A stretch of DNA of 64,000 bases from Astrobacterium formosum (lineage in GTDB: Bacteria > Pseudomonadota > Alphaproteobacteria > Rhizobiales > Xanthobacteraceae): NCBI GenBank assembly GCA_030848545.1, contig JAVDCA010000021.1, forward strand, positions 62,001 through 126,000, read 5' to 3'. Positions 43,932 to 52,817 of the stretch are shown piece after piece; the stretch's first letter is position 1; every line of letters starts with the position of its first letter. The position numbers were made by a program, and so were the translations under genes. Below the pieces are notes generated by a model, which saw nothing but the letters and a program-made list of their open reading frames with translations, ran no database searches and was not told the origin of the DNA.

Positions 43932-45359
43932 CTAACCTGCCTTTCGGCCCAGGATCGTCTTGAGCTCGAGGTGGTCCTCGATGCCGTATATGCCGTACTC
44001 CCGACCGATTCCGGACCGCTTGAATCCGCCGAAGGGGGCGAGCGGCTCGTGCACAAGCGCATTGATTGCAACGCGCCCAGCATCTAGGCGCCCCGCAATG
44101 GCGCGGGCGCGGGCAAGATCTTTCCCGATGACATATGCATGGAGACCGAAGGGGGTGTCGTTGGCGATCGCGACCGCATCCTCCTCGTCGTCATAGGCGA
44201 TGACGCACAGCACCGGCCCGAAGATCTCCTCCCGCGCGATCGTCATGATATTGGTGACTTCGCCGAAGACGGTCGGCTTGACGAACAGCCCCCGCGTCAG
44301 GCCCGCCGGACGGCCTTCGCCGCCGGTCACAAGACGGGCGCCTTCGTCCAGTCCCTTTCGAATATAGCTCTGGACGCGGTCGTATTGCTTGCGATTGACG
44401 AGCGGCCCCATCGTGGTCGCCGTATCGCTCGGATCGCCGGGCACGATCTTCGCGACCGCCACCTTCACGGCCTCGCAGAAAGCGTCGACGCGCGCGCGCG
44501 GGATGAGGATGCGTGTTCCGGCGATGCAGGCCTGACCGTTGTTGGTAAAGCCCATTGCCAGGGCGGCGGCCGCCGCTTCGGCAACATCGGCATCATCCAT
44601 TACGATCGTCGGCGCCTTGCCGCCCAGTTCAAGCGTCGTGCGAACCATGCGGTCCGCCGCGGCCCGCATAATCGCTGTGCCCACCGGGGTCGATCCGGTA
44701 AAGGAGATCTTGCGCACGGCCGGGTGAGAAGTGAGCGCCTCGCCGACCACATCGCCGAGACCGGTCACCAGATTGATGGCGCCGGCGGGGGCACCCGCCG
44801 CATGTAGACATTCGGTGAAGAGCTGGGTCTGCCAAGGGCTGTATTCGCTCGGCTTGACGACAACCGGACAGCCGGCGGCGAGCGCTCCCGCCATCTTCAC
44901 GCTGATCGCGTTGTAGACGCTGTTCCACGGCACAATATGCACCGCGACGCCCACCGCTTGCGCGACGACCTCGGCATTGTTGACCCAGCGCGTGAACGAG
45001 TAATCCTTGAGCAGCGTCGCCGTCGCCAGGAAGTTGTCGGCTGCGAGTCCCGCGCGCCAGCGCGCCTGTTCGACGGGACCGCCATATTCGATGACCGTGG
45101 CCTCGGTCAACTCGTCGGCACGCGCCCGCACAGAGTCGCTCAGCGCGATCAGCAGGTCAATCCGCTCCTGTTTGCTGGTCATGGAGAACTGCGTGAACGC
45201 CTGCGATGCGCTCTCGACGGCCTGGCGTGCATCCTCTTCATCGGCCAGCACCAGAACGCTCGACGGCTCCTCGGTCGTGGGATTGATGAGCGACAACTCG
45301 TCACGGCCGTGCACAGTGCGAAAGGCCCCGCTGATATAGGCTTGATCGAACTTGCGCAT
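43932..45359 (-). CDS. NAD(P)-dependent aldehyde dehydrogenase
   Basis: A 475-residue ALDH-superfamily enzyme. It has IVPWNSVYNAISVKMAGALAAG, VVKPSEYSPW, SFTGSTPVG, the glutamate motif LELGGKAP near residue 242 and the catalytic cysteine in NNGQACIAGTR near 278, then EEIFGPVL. It oxidises an aldehyde to the acid in the cytoplasm; substrate is not evident. AGGAGAG precedes the ATG. It follows the NTF2-like and P460 genes by 50 bases and is probably in their operon. Confidence 0.9.
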   Translation of the reverse strand: MRKFDQAYISGAFRTVHGRDELSLINPTTEEPSSVLVLADEEDARQAVESASQAFTQFSMTSKQERIDLLIALSDSVRARADELTEATVIEYGGPVEQARWRAGLAADNFLATATLLKDYSFTRWVNNAEVVAQAVGVAVHIVPWNSVYNAISVKMAGALAAGCPVVVKPSEYSPWQTQLFTECLHAAGAPAGAINLVTGLGDVVGEALTSHPAVRKISFTGSTPVGTAIMRAAADRMVRTTLELGGKAPTIVMDDADVAEAAAAALAMGFTNNGQACIAGTRILIPRARVDAFCEAVKVAVAKIVPGDPSDTATTMGPLVNRKQYDRVQSYIRKGLDEGARLVTGGEGRPAGLTRGLFVKPTVFGEVTNIMTIAREEIFGPVLCVIAYDDEEDAVAIANDTPFGLHAYVIGKDLARARAIAGRLDAGRVAINALVHEPLAPFGGFKRSGIGREYGIYGIEDHLELKTILGRKAG

Positions 45360-45409
45360 TGAATCTCTCCTTTCAGAACATAGAGTAAGGAACCGAATGC
45401 GGCGGCCCA

Positions 45410-45835
45410 TCACGCACACACCAAGTCCGTATCGCCGAGAACATAGCGGCGATGCAGGACACGGCGTTCGATCCGCCATTGCTCTCCCATTCGCACGAAG
45501 TCGAGATCGTATCGGCCGCCCATCGTCGCGTAGTGCACGATGCCGCAAGCATCGGTTCGGGCCATGTCGACGACCAGATCGATCCGGGCTGACGCACGGT
45601 CTCCGCTGATCGAGAGGACCGGGTTCAAGAGCTTGTGATGGGTCCAATCCATCGCTGAGACACGCTCGATCGCCGCACTGGCATAGCGCTCCGCATCGCT
45701 CGTGTCCTCCGACGCGCCTCGGATCCGAGGCGCAAGGCATTCGGCGTAACCCGCGACGTCACGATCGTCAGCGGCCTGCGCAAGACGGGCCAAGACGGCT
45801 AGGATGGACAGGATCTCGGTTGCTTCGTCGGTCAT
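45410..45835 (-). CDS. NTF2/SnoaL-like domain protein
   Basis: A 141-residue cone-fold protein of the SnoaL_4 type: an N-terminal helix pair (ILAVLARLAQAADDRDVAGYAECLAP), WTHHKLLNPVLSISGDRASARIDLVV, and a final RIERRVLHRRYVLGD strand. These domains appear in small hydroxylating-dioxygenase subunits, isomerases and dehydratases. It begins six bases after the P460 stop. Function is not decidable from sequence. Confidence 0.75.
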   Translation of the reverse strand: MTDEATEILSILAVLARLAQAADDRDVAGYAECLAPRIRGASEDTSDAERYASAAIERVSAMDWTHHKLLNPVLSISGDRASARIDLVVDMARTDACGIVHYATMGGRYDLDFVRMGEQWRIERRVLHRRYVLGDTDLVCA

Positions 45836-45841
45836 CGCGAA

Positions 45842-46402
45842 TCACGGCGAATAGTGCGTGAAGACAAAGTCCGCGCGGCTCTCGAGCTTCGCGTGACAGG
45901 CAAAGCATGTCTGGAGAAGCGCGGGGTCGCGATTCGGTCTACCGCCCTCGAACTGCCCGTAGCCCCAGCCGCCGCTCGCGGCAAAGTGCTTGGAGTCTTT
46001 CACGCTCAACTGCACGTTCGTCGGCGGTCCAGCGACGAACGACTGCGGCGCCGAAAAGACAGCATCGTTCCGGGGCGACGACTGATATTGCCACGCCAGC
46101 CTGGCGATGACCGTCCCTTCGGGAAACGGCCGTTTGCCGTCGCGGAAGGCCTTCACCGCAATCTCGTTTCCAAGGATGGCGCGGATGTCGTTGTTCTTGC
46201 CCGCTTCGTGCGCGACGCTGATCAACTTCCAGTCGCGATAGCCGTCCGGCAACGTCACGGTGTCAATCGGCAAGGAAATGGGCGTATTTGGTTTATCCTG
46301 CGCGCCCGCGGTGAGTTGCAGGAGCACGACCACCGTGAACAAGGCACCGCTCAGCCCCAGGACGAGGCGTTGCATGCCGCCCGTTTCAGCACCAAGCTTC
46401 AT
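45842..46402 (-). CDS. Cytochrome P460 family protein
   Basis: A 186-residue exported c-type haem protein. A signal/anchor helix (LVLGLSGALFTVVVLLQLTAGA) precedes the P460 domain, with TLPDGYRDWKLISVAHEAG, the SKHFAASGGWGYGQFEGGRP block and haem site CFACH at 166-170. P460 enzymes oxidise hydroxylamine and related N-oxides; many family members have unknown roles. GGGAGG precedes the ATG at 46402. A broken relative lies at 48465-48710. Confidence 0.85.
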   Translation of the reverse strand: MKLGAETGGMQRLVLGLSGALFTVVVLLQLTAGAQDKPNTPISLPIDTVTLPDGYRDWKLISVAHEAGKNNDIRAILGNEIAVKAFRDGKRPFPEGTVIARLAWQYQSSPRNDAVFSAPQSFVAGPPTNVQLSVKDSKHFAASGGWGYGQFEGGRPNRDPALLQTCFACHAKLESRADFVFTHYSP

Positions 46403-47076
46403 GCGAGCCTCCCGACACCGAATGCCGCAGCGGCAGCGGCTGGACTGGAGGGCTCTCGACGGCGGCGGGTGGCACCATAGCGCGAAGCGTTCGACATAAG
46501 GCGGTCCCTTCAGGCGGTTCGCAATGCCGGAGAGATACACAAGGGACCCGCTGGCCGCCCGTTATTCGCTATGAGCTTTTGTGAGCGGGCAGGACGCGGT
46601 CGGGCGGCAGAGCAGGTCACTGCCAATCGCGGTCATCAAGACCTCCCACCGGTCGGCGAAGGGCGCTTTCGGATTCTGCGTGTCGCCGTAGCGGCCATCA
46701 TGTCGACGGACCCGATTGCCGCCCCCTCCCGCAAGTCCACAAGGATCTCGCAGATGAGGGATTGCATTCGCGGATCGAGCGCACCGCCTGGGCTGCCTGA
46801 TCGTTCGTTCGAGCGGCTCCAAAATAACGTCGGATCAGACCGCAAAGCCGACGGTGCAATTGGGGCGGAAATGGCAGCCGCCGCACTGACGGACAGATCG
46901 AAGTCTGCATAGTGACGCGCGGACCCGATCTCACACTAGCGCCATGCCGTCATCTCGATCGCTTCACATGGATCGGTCGCCGCCCCGTCGCAGATGCAGG
47001 TGCGCTCAGCCATGGATTCCATCCTTTCTCGCTGGTCGTTGCGCGGCACGGCCCTCGAAGCCGCCGCAAGGGCGCA
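46403..47076. other. Unassigned 670-base region
   Basis: The left part carries the P460 promoter. From about 46560 to 46930 three overlapping minus-strand frames and one plus-strand frame are open, but none has a ribosome-binding site or a recognisable motif. A decayed gene is possible. Nothing else is seen. Confidence 0.35.
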
Positions 47077-47880
47077 TCAGAGCGATTCCACCTGGGCATC
47101 GAACACATAGCCAACACCGCGCTCGGTCCGAATCACACGCGGCGCGTTCGAATCTGGCTCCAGCTTTCGACGCAGACGTAAAATGCGAACGTCGATGGAT
47201 CGATCAAAAACATCGCCGTGGACACCGGCGACCCGCAGCAAATACTCGCACGTCAGGGGTCGACGTGGCGCTTCCAGGAAAGCCGCAAGCAGAGCGTATT
47301 CGCTCCTGGTGAGGCTCACACATTGGCCTGTGGGGTCTGATAGGCGACGGCCTCGACGCTCCAGATGCCATCCGTTAAATCGAAAGCCGCCTCGTTCCGG
47401 GCCGCGCGTCCGCGCCAGACGACCCGCTTCTTGTCGTCGCAGAACTGCTTTCACCCGTGCAAGCAGTTCACGTAGACTGAATGGCTTTGTGAGGAAATCG
47501 TCGGCGCCGAACTCCAGGCCTATGATGCGATCCGTTTCGTCGTATTGATCCGCGGCGGTGATGATCACCGGCACATCTGAACGCGATCGGATCTGCCTCA
47601 GGACGTCGAGACCATTGTCAGCGCCCAACCGCAGGTCAAGAATGATCATGGCCGGATCGCCGGACACAAGATGGCGGTGCAACTCTTCCCGCCCCGATGC
47701 TTCGGCAGCTCGGATACTGTGGCACTCAAAATACCGCTTCGCCATCTGCCGCGCCGTCGAATCCGCATCGGCGATCAGCACGTCGGCGGCACGCCCGGCA
47801 TTGACTTCATGCAGGAATGTCATTTCGCGACTTGACGCGGTCATTCGCCCGACCGCGGCTTGAAGTCCTTGGATCGTCAT
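47077..47880 (-). CDS. OmpR-family response regulator, orphan
   Basis: A 267-residue regulator with a receiver domain (phosphoacceptor Asp82 in MIILDLRLGADNG, conserved Lys in FLTKPFSL) and a winged helix ending RILRLRRKLEPD and RTERGVGYVF. AAAGGA precedes the ATG at 47880, which gives about 30 extra N-terminal residues before the receiver; an internal ATG at 47823 would remove most of them. No kinase gene is adjacent. It may act on the P460/ALDH operon or the stress genes to its right; this is inferred from proximity alone. Confidence 0.85.
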   Translation of the reverse strand: MTIQGLQAAVGRMTASSREMTFLHEVNAGRAADVLIADADSTARQMAKRYFECHSIRAAEASGREELHRHLVSGDPAMIILDLRLGADNGLDVLRQIRSRSDVPVIITAADQYDETDRIIGLEFGADDFLTKPFSLRELLARVKAVLRRQEAGRLARTRGPERGGFRFNGWHLERRGRRLSDPTGQCVSLTRSEYALLAAFLEAPRRPLTCEYLLRVAGVHGDVFDRSIDVRILRLRRKLEPDSNAPRVIRTERGVGYVFDAQVESL

Positions 47881-48464
47881 TGCGCGTCCTTTCGATACGA
47901 GCCCCAGAACCCCTCGACAGCCATTTCCAGTCTCACCGCGTCAACGGAAGTGATCGAGTTAAAGGATATGAGGAGATGCAAGTTTTAGGTTGCCGATGCG
48001 CCACACACTTGCACCGCTGTCGACAGCACGACCTATTGTGTACTGGCGATGATGCTCGCTGTAGCGCCACTTTGAACCTCTGCTTCGAGGCGATATTCGT
48101 CGGAGGGCGCGCAAACTCAATTTCTATAGCGCACGTGCATGTTCGCCGACAAAATTCAGCATTCCAAGCGGCATTCGGCGATGATGTAGTCCAGCCCCAC
48201 GTCTGTTGACGATCCCGACGCTGGTCTTTTGTGCGCCCGTCGGCGAAGGCTTCGAAGGAGCAAAGTCCGAGCAGGGACGCGGGCGCGGAGTGGCGAGCAA
48301 GGCAGTCGAGCGGCCGAACATCGGCAAAAGCGCAAACAAAGCCTGGCGCACATTCAATTCGGATACTGGAATGCATGAAGCCGCCGTCAATGGCGGCGGC
48401 GGCTTTCGCACCACACGCCACGAACCAGTTGGTCAGCTCGCTTGGCAAGCGTCGGCGCACAAAT
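47881..48464. other. Region without a recognisable gene
   Basis: The long minus-strand open frame here (from about 48460) is an in-phase read-through of the broken P460 and is cysteine- and arginine-rich without family motifs. I regard it as non-coding. The response-regulator promoter should lie near 47900. Confidence 0.4.
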
Positions 48465-48710
48465 TCCGTGAAGACAAAGTCGTGCCGCTTTGCGTGGGTT
48501 TCGTGGCAAAAGGAGCACGTCGTGCGTTGTCACGCGTCTTCCGGTTTGCCGTCGGCGAACCGGCCAAATCCCCAGCCGCTAGTTGAAGCACATTTTTCGG
48601 AGTCCGGCCGGAATCCTCGTAGCGAAGATCGACGGGGCGGCGTCGCCGGCCGCCCCGTGCACCGCGACGCACGCCGCCATCGCGACAGCAAAGGCTAAGT
48701 TGGCGGAAGG
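48465..48710 (-). pseudogene. Cytochrome P460, internally deleted and stop-bearing second copy
   Basis: The minus strand reads a signal-like segment (LAFAVAMAACVAVHG), then jumps to DSEKCASTSGWGFGRFADGKPEDA, an in-frame TGA, and TTCSFCHETHAKRHDFVFTEF. The last parts match the final third of the intact P460 at 45842 (SKHFAASGGWGYGQF, CFACH, ADFVFTHY). The central domain is missing and the haem motif CSFCH survives after the stop. This is a dead relative rather than a recent exact duplicate, as the sequences differ clearly. Confidence 0.72.
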
Positions 48711-48720
48711 CTTGTATTGT

Positions 48721-49773
48721 TCACCGTGCAGCGACATCGACGATGGCTTCGGCGAACGCCTGCGGCGCCTCTTGGGGCAGATTATGTCCGATGCCGCCGG
48801 TGATCAGGCGATGCTCGTATCGACCGGAGAACTTCTTGGCATAGGAGCTCGGCTCCGGATGCGGAGCCCCATTGGCATCGCCCTCCATAGTGATGGTCGG
48901 CACTGAAATGACGGGATTTTCGGCGAGCCGCGCCTCCAAACTGCCGTATGCCGCCTCGCCGTCGACAAGACCGAGACGCCAGCGATAGTTATGAACAACG
49001 ATAGCGACGTGGTCCGGATTTGAGAGGGCGGTTGCGCTGCGGTCAAATGTAGCGTCGTCAAAGTTCCATTTCGGCGACGCAATCTGCCAAATCAGCTTTG
49101 CGAAGTCATGACGATATTTTTCATAACCGGCGCGGCCGCGCTCGGTGGCGAAGTAGAATTGGTACCACCATTGCAACTCCGCTTTTGGCGGCAAGGGAAT
49201 CCGACCAGTTTGCGGGCTGCCGATCAGATAGCCGCTCACGGAGACCATCGCCTCGCAGCGTTCCGGCCACAATGCCGCTATGATATTGGCGGTACGTGCG
49301 CCCCAATCGTAGCCGGCGATGATCGCCTTTGGAATCTTGAGCGCGTCCATCAACGCGATGATGTCGACAGCAACCGCCGACGGCTGCCCGTTGCGAAATG
49401 ACTTTTGCGAACGGAATCGCGTCGTCCCGTAGCCGCGCAGGTAGGGAATGATCACGCGATAGCCCGCCGACGCCAGTCTCGGGGCGACATCGACAAAACT
49501 GTGGATGTCGTAAGGCCAGCCGTGCAACAGGATGACGGGCGTACCACCAGCGGGGCCCGCCTCCGCATAGCCGACATTGAGAACACCGGCATCGATCTGC
49601 TTGAGCGAACCGAACGAGGTGTTCGGTTCGGCCGCCGACCTCGGCGTCGATGTCGATTTGCTTTGGCTCGACGCGGCATCGGCCGAGCCGCTCAATGCGA
49701 GATGGGCGGCGGCAGCGGCAATGGCGGCCTTGCCGATGAAACGACGACGATCTTTGTTGATCATGTCCGACAT
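48721..49773 (-). CDS. Exported alpha/beta hydrolase, epoxide hydrolase-like
   Basis: A 350-residue protein with a Tat-like signal (KDRRRFIGKAAIAAAAAHLALSG) and an alpha/beta hydrolase domain: oxyanion motif LLHGWPYD, nucleophile elbow AGYDWGAR with aspartate in the nucleophile position, a lid (WWYQFYFATERG), and the catalytic histidine in GGIGHNLPQEAP. An aspartate nucleophile points to epoxide hydrolase or haloalkane dehalogenase-type chemistry rather than esterase. GGGAGAAG precedes the ATG. Its substrate is unknown. Confidence 0.83.
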   Translation of the reverse strand: MSDMINKDRRRFIGKAAIAAAAAHLALSGSADAASSQSKSTSTPRSAAEPNTSFGSLKQIDAGVLNVGYAEAGPAGGTPVILLHGWPYDIHSFVDVAPRLASAGYRVIIPYLRGYGTTRFRSQKSFRNGQPSAVAVDIIALMDALKIPKAIIAGYDWGARTANIIAALWPERCEAMVSVSGYLIGSPQTGRIPLPPKAELQWWYQFYFATERGRAGYEKYRHDFAKLIWQIASPKWNFDDATFDRSATALSNPDHVAIVVHNYRWRLGLVDGEAAYGSLEARLAENPVISVPTITMEGDANGAPHPEPSSYAKKFSGRYEHRLITGGIGHNLPQEAPQAFAEAIVDVAAR

Positions 49774-49924
49774 GATGTCTTCTCCCTTAGAGATTTCAGC
49801 ACTTTTTCCGACGCGGTGACCGGCGCGAGTTCGGCCCCGCTGCCGGAGCACAATGCGATACAGATCGGCATTCGTTGAATTAGCCGTCGTTTGTTGGTGT
49901 TGGGTGTTGAGAGCGGGTGTCAGC

Positions 49925-50210
49925 TTCGTGCGCGGAACAGAGCCTGCGTCGCTCCAGCATTTTGTTCACTTGGCCCGGGAAATTGTTGATCAGGAGCGGC
50001 GACAGTGGGCGGCCTGCCTTTCGGCATCCCCTCGTGTCGCTCGATCACGACCCCATCGGCGAGCACGCCCGCCTCGCGGTAGCGGCGGATCAGCTTCGAC
50101 ACCCTGTCCGCAATCCATCTGGCCAGGCGTCCCACAAGCATGTCGTGTTTGACTCGATCGAAGAACTTCGCGGGGTCGGCGTCCACCACGAAGCGGCGAC
50201 CGATCGGCAA
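49925..50210 (-). pseudogene. Group II intron reverse transcriptase fragment
   Basis: The minus strand reads RRFVVDADPAKFFDRVKHDMLVGRLARWIADR, then LIRRYREAGVLADGVV and EGMPKGRP, the RT motif region before the YADD box. After EGMPKG a frameshift occurs; the other frame continues SPLLINN. Start, YADD, maturase and endonuclease parts are all missing. No intron RNA domains V/VI are seen nearby. Confidence 0.72.
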
Positions 50211-50234
50211 GGCGATGTCCATACGAGGCGCAGC

Positions 50235-50262
50235 AAAAAAGCGGGCCGACGGGCCCGCTTTT
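50235..50262 (-). terminator. Rho-independent terminator of the small secreted protein gene
   Basis: On the minus strand AAAAGCGGGCC-CGTC-GGCCCGCTTTTTT forms a strong stem followed by a run of T. It begins about 24 bases after the stop of the gene at 50286-50570. Confidence 0.85.
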
Positions 50263-50285
50263 GATAGTCACCGGCAGGCACTGGG

Positions 50286-50570
50286 TCAGTTGCTGTCGCA
50301 ATAGGACCAGCGCCCATAGCCCTCATCGGTCACGCAGCGATTGCCCTGGCCGAAGTTTGGCTCCGAAACGTCGTAGCCAGGCTGTTGGGCATAGGCCTGC
50401 GCAGGAATTCGGGCATGCGGCGTCCGTTGCGAATGGCGCGCAGCATCACCGGCGCTTGCGTAACCTCCGTCCAATGTATTGGCAAGGCTGTACGCCGGCT
50501 TGGCGTTCGCCGTGGCACCGGCCGCGATCAGGGTCGTAAAGACGATGGCGATGATGGACTTGGCGTTCAT
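50286..50570 (-). CDS. Small secreted hypothetical protein
   Basis: A 94-residue protein with a Sec signal (KSIIAIVFTTLIAAGATANA) and a short mature part rich in Ala, Gln and Tyr, ending CVTDEGYGRWSYCDSN with two cysteines. GGAGAG precedes the ATG, and a strong terminator follows. I recognise no family; similar small exported proteins are common in Bradyrhizobium relatives. Signal, ribosome-binding site and terminator together make it a real gene. Confidence 0.7.
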   Translation of the reverse strand: MNAKSIIAIVFTTLIAAGATANAKPAYSLANTLDGGYASAGDAARHSQRTPHARIPAQAYAQQPGYDVSEPNFGQGNRCVTDEGYGRWSYCDSN

Positions 50571-51372
50571 AATGCTCTCCTGTGTTGTGGCAGCGTTATT
50601 GCTGACCAATGTTTCTTCTCAGGAGCGCGTATCGTTATGATTTCGTATCCGCGCAAGTTAACTACATCCGTAACAGAACGCGACGCGCACGAACGCCGCG
50701 CATGTCCACGACCGACCAGGATCGTGAGCGCTGACCGTCGCATCCGAACACGAACGCATAGGACAATGATGTCCACTCTGGATTGGGCTGTCGCGGCAAA
50801 CTTGTCCCGATCGCGGAAAATCAACGTGACCCGACGTTCTCGAGCCGGCGCTAGCCGAAGGTGAAGACGTCGGCGCTTGGAGGTCGAGCTATTGGTGTTC
50901 AGCGAACAGGGAGCGCAAGGGATCGGCGAGCGATACCGGCGGCGATTCTGCAGGTCGCGGAATCTCATCCATGCCGTGTGCGAGCATCGCGTAGAATTCG
51001 CCCACGCATATTGTGGGCGGTCGCAACGTCCGCCAACGCCGCGATAGAGGCAAATCCCCAGCGAAGTGACGTCCGCCGCGGCAGGCTCGGCGGAATGGCA
51101 AACGATCGAGCATATCGTCCTCTCGTCATCGGTGCAGGTTCATTCCCGCCCCGCCTCGAATTGGGCGACGCCACGAGCCGCGGCGCGTTGATCGGTGTCG
51201 ATCAACGTTATGTCCCGCGGGCCGCCGCAGCGAAGGCGATGGACACTCCCACCACGTCCCGTCGCGAGCCCGCCGGCTAACACCAGCTAACGCCGAATGA
51301 CAGCAGATATCGGGCACTTGGCGGACGATCCGTCTAGGTCTTGAGCCAACAGAAACCTCTTGGAGACCGCTC
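50571..51372. other. 800-base region with no recognisable gene
   Basis: Contains the promoter of the small secreted protein on the left. Several short overlapping frames between 50890 and 51250 are open on both strands, none with recognisable motifs. A decayed gene is possible. Confidence 0.35.
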
Positions 51373-51807
51373 ATGCCTATTCCCAACTCGATCCCCTCGG
51401 GAAATTCTCACCGCGGCCACAACAGCCGGCGCCATGGGGTGCGGCGTGCCGACGGGAGCCTGGACGTCAATCTCTCTGTGCCCGGCGGAGCGCGTAACGG
51501 CACCAATCCGGAACGGTTGCCCGCCGCCGGCTCGTCGGCGTGTTCCGAGGACGCGATGGCTTTCGCGGCGAAAGGGATGCACTTCTCGCTCCCGCCCGAA
51601 TTGGTGATCGATGCCGAGGTCGACCTCGCGAAGGGCGACGATGGCTGCTTCTTATGCTCCCGACTGACGGTCCATTTGCCGGGCCTCGACTCCGACGGCG
51701 CGCGTGTGGTGGTCGACGCCGCAGAGCGCACCTGCCCGTATTCGAAAGACCTGCGCAACAACAGTGACATCGCGATCACTTTGGCGGAAGGAATCTCCCA
51801 TGAATAA
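51373..51807 (+). CDS. OsmC/Ohr-like peroxide reductase with disrupted N-terminus
   Basis: A 144-codon frame whose body matches Ohr: ADGSLDVNLSVPGG, GTNPERLPAAGSSACSEDAMAF (first reactive cysteine), a LPGLDSDGARVVVDAAE helix and TCPYSKDLRNN (second cysteine). Ohr enzymes reduce organic hydroperoxides with two cysteines. The first strand, which should read like ILYTAxATxxGG, is instead found in the +1 frame (EILTAATTAGAMG), so the N-terminus is probably frameshifted near 51440. The stop overlaps the next gene start by eight bases, indicating coupling. It may be inactive. Confidence 0.65.
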   Translation: MPIPNSIPSGNSHRGHNSRRHGVRRADGSLDVNLSVPGGARNGTNPERLPAAGSSACSEDAMAFAAKGMHFSLPPELVIDAEVDLAKGDDGCFLCSRLTVHLPGLDSDGARVVVDAAERTCPYSKDLRNNSDIAITLAEGISHE

Positions 51808-52576
51808 GCTCATCGCATGCATCGCGCTCGCTGCGTCCGTGACCGGAGCGGCATCGGCGAAGGCCGAAGTCACGAAGCCAACCATCGTGCTGGTGCACGG
51901 CGCGTTCGCTGACGCATCGAGCTGGAATGACGTCATTCGGATCCTGCGGCGCGATGGCTTTCCAGTGATCGCGGCGGCCAATCCGTTACGCAGCGTGCGT
52001 GACGACGCCACCTATGTGGCGGACATACTGGCTAACATGCCGCCTCGCGTCGTGCTCGTCGGGCATTCCTATGGCGGGTCGGTGATCAGCGAGGCCGCGA
52101 ATAGGCGGCCGAACGTCAAAGCACTTGTCTATGTCGCCGCCTTCGCGCCGCAAGCAGGCGAAAGCGCGGCGCAGCTTAGCGGGAAGTTTCCCGGCAGTAC
52201 GCTCGTTCCGACACTTGCGCCGCCGGTGCCCCTCGCTGACGGCGGCAAGGATCTCTATATCCAGCAGGATAGGTTCCCATCACAGTTTGCTGCTGACGTT
52301 CCGCGTGCCCAAGCCGAGCTAATGGCGGCAGGTCAACGTCCGATTACCGAGGCAGCGCTCAATGAGAAGTCAAATGATGGCGCGTGGACGCGCATTCCAT
52401 CGTGGTTTGTCTATGGCGATGCCGACCGGAACATTCCGCCCGCGATGCACGCCTTCATGGCGGCTCGCGCGCGCTCGCACCAGACGGTGGTCATCAAGGG
52501 CGGGTCGCATGTCGTGATGGTTTCGCATCCGGACGCGGTCGCATCGCTTATCGAAAAGGCGGCTGCGGCGGAGTGA
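51800..52576 (+). CDS. Exported alpha/beta hydrolase (serine esterase type)
   Basis: A 258-residue protein with a Sec signal (LIACIALAASVTGAASAKA) and a compact alpha/beta hydrolase: oxyanion motif VLVHGAFADASSW, nucleophile GHSYGGS, acid in YGDADRNIP and histidine in GGSHVVMVSHPD. This pattern is of the small salicylate-esterase/hydroxynitrile-lyase-like group frequent in proteobacteria. It overlaps the Ohr-like gene and is likely translated with it. Substrate unknown. Confidence 0.85.
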   Translation: MNKLIACIALAASVTGAASAKAEVTKPTIVLVHGAFADASSWNDVIRILRRDGFPVIAAANPLRSVRDDATYVADILANMPPRVVLVGHSYGGSVISEAANRRPNVKALVYVAAFAPQAGESAAQLSGKFPGSTLVPTLAPPVPLADGGKDLYIQQDRFPSQFAADVPRAQAELMAAGQRPITEAALNEKSNDGAWTRIPSWFVYGDADRNIPPAMHAFMAARARSHQTVVIKGGSHVVMVSHPDAVASLIEKAAAAE

Positions 52577-52817
52577 TCTCCGCAAACGGTCTGGTGAACG
52601 GCATGAACCACCATACGCTTGCCGAGCGTGGTGCGAGGCTCATGGAGCGGCGCAGTCTCCTTCGCCAGCGTCGGTCCTGCGCCGACATGAGCGCCCGCTG
52701 TCACATATCATGCCGTCTAACGCCGCCTAACTGGCGCACGAACCGCGGCTGGCACATCGTTCGGCATCACTAACGGACAGACCCTATCGGTGCAGTCCGC
52801 CAGACGAATGGTCAACA

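Noticed and set aside
47933-48460. A 175-codon minus-strand frame downstream of the broken P460
   Set aside because: It is the in-phase continuation of the P460 remnant past its end, opens at a GTG inside the old gene, and has no family features.
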